In this document: positions 1-7,148 of the stretch, one piece after another | Numbering within the stretch: the first letter of the stretch is position 1 | Layout of the letters: each line of letters begins with the position of its first letter | Source: CAZBPZ01 sp964493955 | Lineage (GTDB): Bacteria > Chloroflexota > Dehalococcoidia > Dehalococcoidales > Fen-1064 | Direction: 5' to 3' | Assembly: GCA_964493955.1 (NCBI GenBank) | Contig: CAZBPZ010000024.1 | Location: 1 to 21,540, forward strand | DNA length: 21,540 bases | Position numbers and translations under genes: made by a program | Notes under the pieces: model-generated | Told to the model about the DNA's origin: nothing | What the model saw: the letters and a program-made list of their open reading frames with translations, nothing else | The model's database searches: none

Positions 1-719
1 TCCGATGGCACCAGCAGCTCCACCCCCAGCCTCTCCGCCACCCGCCGTACCAGCCCCCGGTCCAGGGCACCCCCACCCGCCATGGCACACTTCCCCGTCA
101 GCCCTACCTTGTCCACCAGGGCAGCCACCTTCTCCGCCAGGGCCACGTGTACCCCGGCCAGGATGTCCTCGACCGGCACCCCCTCGGCGACACGTGACAC
201 CGCCTCCGATTCGCCGAAGACGGCGCAGCCGGTGGTGAACTTTACCGGGTGGCTGGACTTCAAGGAGAGGCGGCCAATGTCATCGAGTTTTACCTGGAGC
301 ACGTTGGCAATTATGTCAAGAAAACAGCCGCTCCCGCTGGCGCACTTCTCGCTGACGGCGAAGTCGGTCACCTGGCCCTGGTCGCTGAGGCACAACACCT
401 GGGTAAACTGCCCCTGCACGTCGATGACGGTACGCACCTGGGGGAAGACACGAAAGATGCCGCGGGCGCAGCAACGGATATCGGCTACCTGCCGGTCGGC
501 AAAGTCAACCCGCCCCGCCCCCTGGCCGGTGGCCACGGTGCTGGCAACATCAGCCCGGCCGAGCCCGGCCGCCTCCAGCAGCTCGTCGGCCAGTCGCGCC
601 GCCACCGCGCGGTAGTTGGTGCCAGAAGGCAGGATATGCCGCGCCGCAACCAGGCTATCCTCGAGCAGGACGGCCTTGCTGGTGGACGAGCCAATATCAA
701 TACCGAGAAAGTATGCCAA
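1..719 (-). CDS. BadF/BadG/BcrA/BcrD-type ATPase, diverged second copy (partial, C-terminus off the window)
   Basis: ASKHA-fold ATPase of the 2-hydroxyacyl-CoA dehydratase activator/benzoyl-CoA reductase ATPase family, which couples ATP hydrolysis to low-potential electron transfer through a bridging [4Fe-4S] cluster. About 239 residues are present. Seen: N-terminal phosphate motif FLGIDIGSSTSKAVLL (residues 4-19), RCCARGIF (82-89), and the two family cluster cysteines, Cys126 in KCASGSG and Cys165 in TTGCAVFGESEAV. Odd: the usual IDIGGQDSK phosphate-2 motif reads IDVQGQFTQ (99-107). The start is the TTG at 719-717: the upstream gene's TAG lies in the same frame one codon earlier, so translation cannot begin further up, and an AGGGAG Shine-Dalgarno lies 6 nt before it. 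It sits 3 nt after the canonical ATPase, so the two are probably translationally coupled and may form a heterodimer, as the BcrA/BcrD or BzdP/BzdQ pair does. The substrate is not readable. Confidence 0.88.
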   Translation of the reverse strand, partial: MAYFLGIDIGSSTSKAVLLEDSLVAARHILPSGTNYRAVAARLADELLEAAGLGRADVASTVATGQGAGRVDFADRQVADIRCCARGIFRVFPQVRTVIDVQGQFTQVLCLSDQGQVTDFAVSEKCASGSGCFLDIIANVLQVKLDDIGRLSLKSSHPVKFTTGCAVFGESEAVSRVAEGVPVEDILAGVHVALAEKVAALVDKVGLTGKCAMAGGGALDRGLVRRVAERLGVELLVPS

Positions 720-722
720 TGG

Positions 723-1577
723 CTACTCCCTGAAGAAGGTGGCCTCGCCCAGCTGGCGGCGGGGTACTTCCACCTTCTCGCCGCGCGCCAGTGCCTTGCG
801 GACAGCATCGCGCCCCAGCAGGGCCGCCCCGATGGCCCCGCTGAGGAGAGGGTCCTCGGGCACCAGCACCGGCAGGCCGAGGGCCTCCGATAGCGCCCTG
901 ACCACACCGGCGTTCCTGGCCACCCCGCCGGTGAAGACCACGTCCGGCTCCACCCCGAGCCGCCTCACCATGCGCGCCACCCGGCCGGCAATGGCCTCAT
1001 GCACGCCCGCCACCACGTTCTCCAGCGGCACCCCGTCCGAGAGGTGGTTGATGACTTCCTGCCGGGCAAAAACGGTACAGACGTTGCTCACCGCCACCCT
1101 TTCCGTGGCCCGCTGCGAGATTTTACCCAGGTCCTCCACCTTCAGCCCGAGCGACTCGGCCATGACCTCAAGGAAACGACCCGTGCCGGCGGCGCACTTG
1201 TCGCTCATGACAAAGTCCATGAGCCGGCCGCCACGTATCTTGAGGCCCTTGGCGTCCTGCCCGCCGATGTCAATGGCAAGGTGCACGTTGGGGAAGAAGC
1301 TGGCGATGCCACGGGCGTGGCAGGTCAGCTCGGTGACCTGTTTATCGGCAAAGGGAACGTTGATGCGGCCATAGCCGGTGGCCATGATATAGGTAATATC
1401 ACCAATTGCCAGCCCGGCCACCTCCAGGGCCTCCTCCATCACCCGGTTGGCGAGGCGGCGGTGCTCCGCCCCGGTATGGCGCACCACCGTGGCCCGGGCG
1501 GCGGCGTCATCGTCCAGGATGACAATCTTGGTCATGGTAGAGCCGAGGTCAATACCGGCGAAGAAGATGCCGACCAC
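723..1577 (-). CDS. 2-hydroxyacyl-CoA dehydratase activator / benzoyl-CoA reductase ATPase subunit (BadF/BcrA/HgdC family)
   Basis: A 284-residue ATPase with all family motifs intact: FAGIDLGSTMTKIVIL (6-21), ATGYGR (66-71), TELTCHARG (82-90), AIDIGGQDAK (101-110), SDKCAAGTGRFLEVMA (125-140), SNVCTVFARQEV (164-175), and FTGGVARN (215-222). Cys128 and Cys167 are the expected ligands of the subunit-bridging [4Fe-4S] cluster. The length matches HgdC, BcrD and BzdP-type proteins. Known role of the family: two ATPs are spent per electron passed to the dehydratase/reductase subunits encoded just upstream. The start is GTG at 1577-1575; a TGA lies in frame 15 nt upstream and a GGGGAG ribosome site directly precedes it, so no earlier start is possible. 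It lies 42 nt after the BcrC-like gene and 3 nt before a second, diverged ATPase. Whether it works as a homodimer activator or as half of a reductase heterodimer is inferred from this arrangement. Confidence 0.93.
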   Translation of the reverse strand: MVGIFFAGIDLGSTMTKIVILDDDAAARATVVRHTGAEHRRLANRVMEEALEVAGLAIGDITYIMATGYGRINVPFADKQVTELTCHARGIASFFPNVHLAIDIGGQDAKGLKIRGGRLMDFVMSDKCAAGTGRFLEVMAESLGLKVEDLGKISQRATERVAVSNVCTVFARQEVINHLSDGVPLENVVAGVHEAIAGRVARMVRRLGVEPDVVFTGGVARNAGVVRALSEALGLPVLVPEDPLLSGAIGAALLGRDAVRKALARGEKVEVPRRQLGEATFFRE

Positions 1578-1619
1578 CCCCTCCCCGGCCGGTCAAACAC
1601 AACGGGCGTGCTTGCTCCA

Positions 1620-2789
1620 CTAGCCGATGACCTCAATGAAGCCCTGCACCCGGGTGCGCAGGGGCGCCAGGGCACCCTCGGTGTAATCGTGCTCCAGGTA
1701 GATGCTGGGAACGCCCAGGCTGTCCAGGTAATCACGCAGGGCAGGCACGTCGTAGCCATGGGTATCGCAGTAGCGCACCGACTCCAGGACGACACCATCC
1801 ACCTTCCAGTCACGGATATAGTCCCTGAGGTAGGCAAAGCGGAACTCCAGGTCTTCCCGGTAGTCCTTACGCGGGGCCATGTAGTCACGCACGAAGAAGG
1901 TGCGGGGACAGCGGATGTCACGCAGGTAATGGTCGGCCAGGCCATCGTACAGGTCCGGCGTGAGCTCCACGTCGCTGAAGAAGGCCCGGCTGCCGACACA
2001 GGTATCGTCCATGACCACGTTGGCGTCCAGCTCTTCTATCATCTCCAGCATGGCGGTATCGTCGAGGACGCTGCCCCAGACCAGCAGCCGGGCCGACTTC
2101 TGCCCCGGCCCGTCCTGCCGCACCGCCAGGTCTTCCAGCACCTCCTCCAGCAGGGCGTTGCCCTCGTCCACCGGCAGGCTCTGCACCGCCTTGACGACCA
2201 GCAGTGTCTCCGCCCCCGAAATCGGCGGGGGCGACTGTTTCTTGAGCTCGTAGAGCCGCCGTACCAGGGCGCGCTGCCGGTTGTGCTGGCCGATTGCCTG
2301 CTTCAGGCGTTCGTCAGTCAGCTCCTGGCCCACAAACTCCTCCAGGGCCCGGCGGTACTGGTCCAGGAGCGCCCGCATGTGTGCCCGCGAGGTATCGTGC
2401 AGGGTGTGGGGGGTATCAATGTGGTGGGAGAACGGCGTGCGCACGGCGTAGTTCCAGATGCCGGAGAGGCTGGAGCCGATATCACAGATGTGGCTGGTAA
2501 CAATCCCATCGCAGAAGCTGTACCGGCCCTTGACCCCCAGGTCCAGGCAGCTCTTGAGGAAGGGGCAGGAGTTGGCCGGCATGAAGGCGTCCGACTTTGA
2601 GGGAGGCTCGTGCATATCGCCGAAGATGCGGTAGGGGACGATGCCCAGGGCCGTCATCATCTCCAGCACGGGGTAGATGCAGAGGTAGCCCATTACCCTG
2701 CGGCCCTGCTCCCGCAGCTCAATGGCCCGGCGCGGCCTGTCCCGGTAGATTTCCCGTGCCCGCGCCAGGCCCCGCACCTCCGTTACCAT
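1620..2789 (-). CDS. 2-hydroxyacyl-CoA dehydratase / class I benzoyl-CoA reductase family subunit, BcrC/BzdN/HgdB-like
   Basis: A 389-residue member of the HGD-D family, one of two Fe-S subunits forming the active site that reduces an aryl-CoA or dehydrates a 2-hydroxyacyl-CoA. Seen: GYLCIYPVLEMMTALGIVPYRIFGD near residues 34-58, PANSCPFLKSCLDLG (71-85), GIVTSHICD (95-103), VDGVVLESVRYCD (330-342), and a C-terminal IYLEHDYTEGALAPLRTRVQGF (363-384). Cys75, Cys102 and Cys341 are the likely cluster ligands by family position. The length suits BzdN/BcrC (inference from memory of the family, not a search). ATG start at 2789 with GGGAGG 10 nt upstream. It is 30 nt downstream of the partner subunit gene and followed by two ATPase genes. 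Alternatives: beta subunit of a phenyllactyl-, 2-hydroxyglutaryl- or 2-hydroxyisocaproyl-CoA dehydratase. The family call is secure; the substrate is not. Confidence 0.9.
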   Translation of the reverse strand: MVTEVRGLARAREIYRDRPRRAIELREQGRRVMGYLCIYPVLEMMTALGIVPYRIFGDMHEPPSKSDAFMPANSCPFLKSCLDLGVKGRYSFCDGIVTSHICDIGSSLSGIWNYAVRTPFSHHIDTPHTLHDTSRAHMRALLDQYRRALEEFVGQELTDERLKQAIGQHNRQRALVRRLYELKKQSPPPISGAETLLVVKAVQSLPVDEGNALLEEVLEDLAVRQDGPGQKSARLLVWGSVLDDTAMLEMIEELDANVVMDDTCVGSRAFFSDVELTPDLYDGLADHYLRDIRCPRTFFVRDYMAPRKDYREDLEFRFAYLRDYIRDWKVDGVVLESVRYCDTHGYDVPALRDYLDSLGVPSIYLEHDYTEGALAPLRTRVQGFIEVIG

Positions 2790-2819
2790 ACTCTCAAGAC
2801 CTCCCGGTGGTCATCATGT

Positions 2820-4193
2820 TTACCAGGGCATCCCCAGCTTGCGGCGGACCCCGCGGTAGTAGTCCATCGTCTCCTCGAAAGCCTCGGCCTGCCGCATTGC
2901 CTCGGCGGCATTAAAGGCATTGATATCGATGATATCCCCCTCAATGACCAGCGAGGGCACCTTGAGCACGTCCAGCAGTCGCTGCCGGTGCATGTAAAGG
3001 TTGATGGAGGTGGCACGGCAGGTCAGCAGGACGTGCAGGACAACCCCGTCCACCTGGTAGTCCCGGATGTGCTTCAGCCCCAGGCGCGGCGAGGTACCGT
3101 CGCACAGTATCTCGTTCTTGATTTCCTCGGCCTCCTCCGGGCCGTAGTCCTCCAGCAGGCTGTCCTCCAGGCTGCGGTAGCGCCGCCGTACGTAACGCTC
3201 CAGCGGGTCCGGGTAGCCGCTGAGGTCCAGCTCTATTGGCCGCTGGGGCCGGTAGGCCGACTCAATCACGAAGTTCCAGCCGCGTTCCGCCAGCTCCTCC
3301 AGGAAACCGAGGCTGTGCCACGGCGGCAACCCCTCAAAGGCAAGGCGGTACTTTTCGGGGCGGTTGATGCCAGCCACCCCGTTCTCCACCCGCCACTGCA
3401 CCTCCTCCAGCATCCGCTTGTGCCCCGCGACGATGGTATCCGGGTCGGCGGCGCTGCGGAAGAGGGCGGCCGTCATGGCGCTCCAGAAGTCGCGGGTGTG
3501 CATCGGGCCGGGGCGTGCCTTGCGCAGCTCGTTTATCTCCCAGCGCAGGCGGTTTATCTCGTCGGTACCGCTACCGGTGTGCTCCAGGGCGTCCCAGTCC
3601 ATCTTCTTGCCGAGCAGGCCCTCCAGGAAAGCCACGAAACGGTGCAGTTCGCCCACCAGGAACTGCACGTTGCGCTCGTAGGCACCCGGGGCCAGGCGTT
3701 CCCGCAGCCCGGGGCTGGGCGCCTCGATTGTCCAGACCGGGGCATCAAAGAACCGCCCCAGCGACTGGAACCACTTGAAGCGGGCATCGCAGACCTCGCC
3801 CGAGGCCACGAGCAGGGTAGGCCGCGGCATGCCGCCCTGCGGTGCTTCAGGTGGTATCTGGCCATCCAGGTCTTTCATGCGGGCGCTGTAGCCGACACAG
3901 GTACGGGCGTAGCCGCAGAGGTGGCTGGGGAAGCCCTCGGCCTCGGCCCGCTCGATGAAGGGCATCGCCTGCCCCACGGCGGCACAGAGGCTGCTGTAGT
4001 TCTCCGGGTAGACAGTGCGCACCCCCATGGCGTTGAGGATGGGGTTGGCCCATCCCTCCAGCATGACCCAGGCCACCGGCTTGCCCTCCTCGCTGGCCTG
4101 GACACCGCCCTGGTACATCCGGTCAACCTCGGCCCGCAGGGCATACATGGACTTGAGCCGGTTCAGTGCCCTCGGTCTAGCTTGTTGCACCAT
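2820..4193 (-). CDS. 2-hydroxyacyl-CoA dehydratase / class I benzoyl-CoA reductase family subunit, BcrB/BzdO-like
   Basis: The larger Fe-S subunit of the same complex, 457 residues, a size closer to BcrB/BzdO than to the shorter dehydratase subunits. Numbering from the upstream GTG, it shows VYPENYSSLCAAVGQA (63-78), PSHLCGYARTCVGY (91-104), LLVASGEVCDARFKWFQ (129-145) and a C-terminal VDGVVLHVLLTCRATS (383-398) followed by VPSLVIEGDIIDINAFN (414-430). Cys95 or Cys101, Cys137 and Cys394 are candidate cluster ligands. Start choice: a GTG at 4199 directly abuts the AGGAGG, while the ATG at 4193 stands 6 nt from it, so the ATG is preferred. The gene begins 27 nt after the CoA-transferase stop and lies 30 nt before the BcrC-like gene, in one operon. 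The family assignment is by motif reading; reductase rather than dehydratase activity is inferred from the paired ATPases. Confidence 0.88.
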   Translation of the reverse strand: MVQQARPRALNRLKSMYALRAEVDRMYQGGVQASEEGKPVAWVMLEGWANPILNAMGVRTVYPENYSSLCAAVGQAMPFIERAEAEGFPSHLCGYARTCVGYSARMKDLDGQIPPEAPQGGMPRPTLLVASGEVCDARFKWFQSLGRFFDAPVWTIEAPSPGLRERLAPGAYERNVQFLVGELHRFVAFLEGLLGKKMDWDALEHTGSGTDEINRLRWEINELRKARPGPMHTRDFWSAMTAALFRSAADPDTIVAGHKRMLEEVQWRVENGVAGINRPEKYRLAFEGLPPWHSLGFLEELAERGWNFVIESAYRPQRPIELDLSGYPDPLERYVRRRYRSLEDSLLEDYGPEEAEEIKNEILCDGTSPRLGLKHIRDYQVDGVVLHVLLTCRATSINLYMHRQRLLDVLKVPSLVIEGDIIDINAFNAAEAMRQAEAFEETMDYYRGVRRKLGMPW

Positions 4194-4220
4194 CTTCACC
4201 CTCCTCTCCAGCCGCAGCCT

Positions 4221-5435
4221 TCAGATGACCTCCTTCGCCCTGAGCCCGGCAATCTCTTCCCAGGTATAGCCCCCCACCTCCAGCAGCACCTCCTCGGTAT
4301 GCTGCCCGAACTCCGGGGCTTCCGGGCGAACTTGGCCCGGCGTCTGGCTCAGCTCCACCGGCAGGCCGCGCACCTTGACCTTGCCCAGCACCTCGTGCTC
4401 GCACTCCATGATATAGCCGTTGGCCAGCACCTGCGGGTCATTCTCCAGGTCACGGATGGTCTGCAGCGGCGTGCAGATGATGTCACCCGTCTCTTTCAGA
4501 ATCTTCATCCACTCATCGGCCGGGCGCGTCAGGAAGACCTCGTCCATGATGGCAATCAGCGCCTCGCAGTTCTCCCGCCGGCAGTCCTGGTCGGCAAAGC
4601 GCGGGTCATTGACGAGGTGCTCCAGCCCGAGCGCCCGGCAGACCAGCGGCCACTGCCGGTCCGGCTGGAGCATACCGAGGACGAGCCAGCGGCCGTCAGC
4701 GCAGCGGTAGTAGTTCCACAAAGGGTTACGCGCCTGCTTACGGGTCACCCGCGGCATCTCGGGCGGCCGCAGGTACAGGTGCAGGCCAACCGCCAGGCCC
4801 TGCAGCATTATCATGCTGCCGAGGTGCGAGACGTCTACTTTCTGGCCGGTGCCGTGACGCTCGCGTGCCAGCAGCGCCAGCAGCACCCCGTAGGAAGTCA
4901 TGACGGCCCCCATCTGGTCGGCCAGGCCGCCGCTCAGGGGCAGGTTGGGGTCGTCCGGGGTGGCCACGACCGAGGTTATCCCGGAGCGGGCCAGGCCAAT
5001 CATGTCAAAGGCCGGCTCCTTTGCCTCCGGCCCGCGCGGCCCGTAGCCCGAGGCGGCGGCGTAGATGAGGGACGGGTTATAGCGGACGAGGGTATCGTAG
5101 TCCATCCCCAGCTTCTCCGGTACCCCCTGGCGGAAGTTGTGGACAAACACGTCCGACCGGCCCACCAGCCGGTAGATGACCTCCCGGCCCTCCGGTTTGG
5201 TGAGGTCGAGAGCAATTCCCTTCTTGCCGCGGTTATTGGTCTCGAAGTAGGCCCCGCGGCCGGCGGGAAGCTCACCTATCGTGGGGAAGACCAGGCCGCG
5301 TCCGGCATCGCCGGTGAGGCGGTTCTCAATGTGGATAACCTCGGCCCCGTAGTCGGCCAGCAGGGATGTGGCCACCGTGCCCATCTGCCACTGCGTCCAG
5401 TCCAGGACCCGTACGCCTTCAAGCGGCGCTGTCAT
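4221..5435 (-). CDS. CaiB/BaiF family (class III) CoA-transferase
   Basis: A 404-residue cytosolic enzyme that moves CoA between carboxylic acids through an aspartyl-CoA intermediate. Seen: N-terminal PLEGVRVLDWTQWQMGTVATS (4-24), ADYGAEVIHIE (27-37), NRGKKGIALDL (68-78), DVFVHNFRQGV (95-105), and PAFDMIGLARSGI (141-153), whose Asp144 is the expected catalytic nucleophile. Length is normal for the family. The frame stays open to 5513, but those 26 residues do not resemble the family; the ATG at 5435 starts the conserved MTAPLEGVRVLD and has an AGGGG close upstream. It is the first gene of the reductase-like operon and would charge or recycle the acid substrate as its CoA ester, in the way FldA serves phenyllactate dehydratase. 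The donor and acceptor acids cannot be told from sequence. An extended -10 promoter lies immediately upstream. Confidence 0.92.
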   Translation of the reverse strand: MTAPLEGVRVLDWTQWQMGTVATSLLADYGAEVIHIENRLTGDAGRGLVFPTIGELPAGRGAYFETNNRGKKGIALDLTKPEGREVIYRLVGRSDVFVHNFRQGVPEKLGMDYDTLVRYNPSLIYAAASGYGPRGPEAKEPAFDMIGLARSGITSVVATPDDPNLPLSGGLADQMGAVMTSYGVLLALLARERHGTGQKVDVSHLGSMIMLQGLAVGLHLYLRPPEMPRVTRKQARNPLWNYYRCADGRWLVLGMLQPDRQWPLVCRALGLEHLVNDPRFADQDCRRENCEALIAIMDEVFLTRPADEWMKILKETGDIICTPLQTIRDLENDPQVLANGYIMECEHEVLGKVKVRGLPVELSQTPGQVRPEAPEFGQHTEEVLLEVGGYTWEEIAGLRAKEVI

Positions 5436-5454
5436 TACCCCTATTCCCGCTCCT

Positions 5455-5463
5455 ATTATACCA
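5455..5463 (-). promoter_or_regulatory. Extended -10 promoter for the CoA-transferase/reductase operon
   Basis: The minus strand reads TGGTATAAT, a perfect extended -10 (TGn plus TATAAT), 19 nt before the CoA-transferase ATG. No convincing -35 is present, which is usual for extended -10 promoters. Transcription would start about 12 nt before the ATG, giving a very short leader that still holds an AGGGG. Confidence 0.55.
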
Positions 5464-5518
5464 GCGGCCACGGCGCCACCGCACGTTACGGCGGTGGTAA
5501 GCACCGGGGCCAACGGTG

Positions 5519-5532
5519 TATGATAGCGCTAT
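5519..5532 (+). promoter_or_regulatory. Possible -10 box with palindromic ATAGCGCTAT for the methyltransferase gene
   Basis: TATGAT (5519-5524) is a fair -10 box, overlapping a 10-bp perfect palindrome ATAGCGCTAT (5523-5532) near the expected transcription start. No good -35 lies 16-18 nt upstream. A short palindrome at a start site can be an operator, but 10 bp can also occur by chance. The site lies in the 151-nt divergent region between the methyltransferase and the CoA-transferase operon. Confidence 0.3.
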
Positions 5533-5586
5533 GGTAACGGGTGGGCCGGCCAAATGCAACCACGGTGTGCCCGGAAAAGGTGGCTA

Positions 5587-6207
5587 GTGGACAGGCAGAC
5601 GGACCGCGTGCGCCGGCTTTACGACCGCTACGCCCGCTACTACGACCGCCTCGTGGGCAGGAGCCAGGGCCTGGGTGAGTGGCGCCGGCGCCTGTGGGGG
5701 CAACTGCGGGGACAGCACATCCTCGAAGTGGGAATCGGCACCGGGCACAACCTGCCCTACTACCCGCCCCACGTCACCGTGACCGCCATTGACATCAGCC
5801 GCGGCATGCTGAAGAAGGCGCTCGCCAACCTGAACGGCCACCCCGGTCCGCTCCGGCTCCTGCAGATGGATACCCAGCACCTCGCCTTTGCCAGCAGCAG
5901 CTTTGATGCCGCGGTGGCCACCCTCACTTTCTGCGCCGTCACGGACCCGGTGCGGGGCCTCGCCGAGCTAAGGCGGGTGGTACGGCCAGGGGGGCAGGTA
6001 TTGCTGCTGGAGCACGGCGCCCCCGGCGGACCCTTCGGCCGGCTGCTGGGCCTGCTCAACCCGCTGACACGCCTCCTGGCCGACAACGTGAACCGGCGGC
6101 CCGAGCACGAAGCACAACAGGCCGGCCTGCAGGTTGAGTCCGTCACGGACCTCTGGGCAGGGGTCTTCCGCCTGATAGAAGCACGCCGGGTTGACACGGA
6201 GGGGTAA
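5587..6207 (+). CDS. Class I SAM-dependent methyltransferase (UbiE/MenG-like)
   Basis: A 206-residue Rossmann-fold methyltransferase. Seen: N-terminal VRRLYDRYARYYDRLVG (8-24), typical of UbiE-like proteins, the SAM-binding motif I ILEVGIGTGHNLPYY (45-59), an acidic residue after the second strand in VTAIDISRGML (65-75), FDAAVATLTFCAV around 106-118, and LRRVVRPGGQVLLLEHG (128-144). The frame is open from an ATG at 5554, but that start has no ribosome site; the GTG at 5587 is preceded by AAGGTGG and gives the natural family N-terminus. The methyl acceptor is unknown; a quinone, lipid or small molecule is possible. The gene is divergent from the CoA-transferase operon and 32 nt upstream of the CitE-like gene, with which it probably shares a transcript. 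It is a little shorter than true UbiE, so a demethylmenaquinone role is not assured. Confidence 0.82.
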   Translation: MDRQTDRVRRLYDRYARYYDRLVGRSQGLGEWRRRLWGQLRGQHILEVGIGTGHNLPYYPPHVTVTAIDISRGMLKKALANLNGHPGPLRLLQMDTQHLAFASSSFDAAVATLTFCAVTDPVRGLAELRRVVRPGGQVLLLEHGAPGGPFGRLLGLLNPLTRLLADNVNRRPEHEAQQAGLQVESVTDLWAGVFRLIEARRVDTEG

Positions 6208-6239
6208 CTCCTCCGGGCAACCCGATACCGGAGGGAGCC

Positions 6240-7139
6240 ATGCCGCTGCCACAGGCCCGCCCCCTGAGGTCAATCCTCTGGGTGCCGGGGAACCGCGAAA
6301 GGTGGATGCGGAACGCCCCGTCCTTCGGGCCGGACGGCCTCATCCTGGACCTGGAGGACTCGGTACCACCGCACGAGAAGACCGTGGCCCGCCGCCTGGT
6401 GGGGAAGGTGACAGGCCAGCTGGCCGCTGCCGGGCTGGCCGTGTTCGTTCGCGTTAACGGGCTGGCCAGCGGCCTGACGGAGGAGGACCTGGCGGCGGTA
6501 GTCCGGCCGGGGCTTTACGGCATCCTCCTTCCCAAGGTAAGCGGCCCGGAAGACATCGTGGCGGCGGACGGGTGGCTGCGCCGCCACGAGCAGCGGGCCG
6601 GGCTGCCCGTTCCCAGCCTGGCCATCATGCCCGGCCTGGAGACGGCCCGGGCTATCCGGCAGACCTATGAAATCGGGCAGGCTTCGGAGCGGGTGGTACA
6701 CCTGGGCCTGGGGCACATGGCAGGAGGTGATACCGCCCGCTCCCTCGGCTTCCAGTGGACACGCCAGGGCAAGGAGACCTTCTACGCCCGCTCCAGGGTG
6801 CTGCTGGAGGCCCGGGCCGCCGGTGACCCCTACCCCTGCGCCGGCCCCTGGTCCGAAATCCGCGACCTCGACGGGCTGCGGGCCTACCTGGTGGAGATGC
6901 GCCAGCTCGGCTACACCGGTGCCAGCGTGCTCCACCCTGACCACGTGCCGGTCTGCAACGAGGTCTTTACCCCCACGCCGGAAGAGATTGCCCGGTGGCG
7001 GGGAGTGCTGGCCGCCATGGAAGCGGCCGAACGCCAGGGACGGGCCGCCGTTGTCCACGAGGGCCAGATGGTTGACATTGCCATGCAGAAGACAGCCCGC
7101 GACATGCTGGAGCTGGCCCGCCGGCTCGGCGCTGGCTGA
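6240..7139 (+). CDS. CitE-like HpcH/HpaI aldolase/citrate lyase family protein
   Basis: A 299-residue TIM-barrel protein of the citrate lyase beta family, whose members cleave or form acyl-CoA C-C bonds (citryl-, malyl- or citramalyl-CoA) with Mg2+. Seen: RSILWVPGNRERWM (10-23), GLILDLEDSVPPHEK (33-47), VFVRVNG (68-74), a candidate metal-binding Glu134 in GLETARA, YARSRVLLEARAAG (182-195), GYTGASVLHPDHVPVCNEVF (224-243), and a C-terminal helical tail. Odd: the usual FGxEDLAxDLG region reads LGHMAGGDTARSLG (157-170), so only one acidic residue (Asp164) remains and the metal site may differ. ATG start at 6240 with GGAGG 7 nt upstream. It follows the methyltransferase gene by 32 nt and converges on pfkA. 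The substrate is unknown; a role in CoA-ester chemistry beside the CoA-transferase is inference. Confidence 0.85.
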   Translation: MPLPQARPLRSILWVPGNRERWMRNAPSFGPDGLILDLEDSVPPHEKTVARRLVGKVTGQLAAAGLAVFVRVNGLASGLTEEDLAAVVRPGLYGILLPKVSGPEDIVAADGWLRRHEQRAGLPVPSLAIMPGLETARAIRQTYEIGQASERVVHLGLGHMAGGDTARSLGFQWTRQGKETFYARSRVLLEARAAGDPYPCAGPWSEIRDLDGLRAYLVEMRQLGYTGASVLHPDHVPVCNEVFTPTPEEIARWRGVLAAMEAAERQGRAAVVHEGQMVDIAMQKTARDMLELARRLGAG

Positions 7140-7148
7140 GAAGGCCAG

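Noticed and set aside
999..2600. A 533-codon plus-strand open frame opposite the ATPase and BcrC-like genes
   Set aside because: A shadow of the minus-strand genes by the same reasoning; no domain and no start signal.
2610..5537. A 975-codon open frame on the plus strand opposite three reductase-operon genes
   Set aside because: It is antisense to genes with clear family motifs, has no ribosome site, and its product is a His/Pro/Gln/Arg/Leu-rich string without recognisable domains. Long antisense frames are expected in GC-rich coding DNA.
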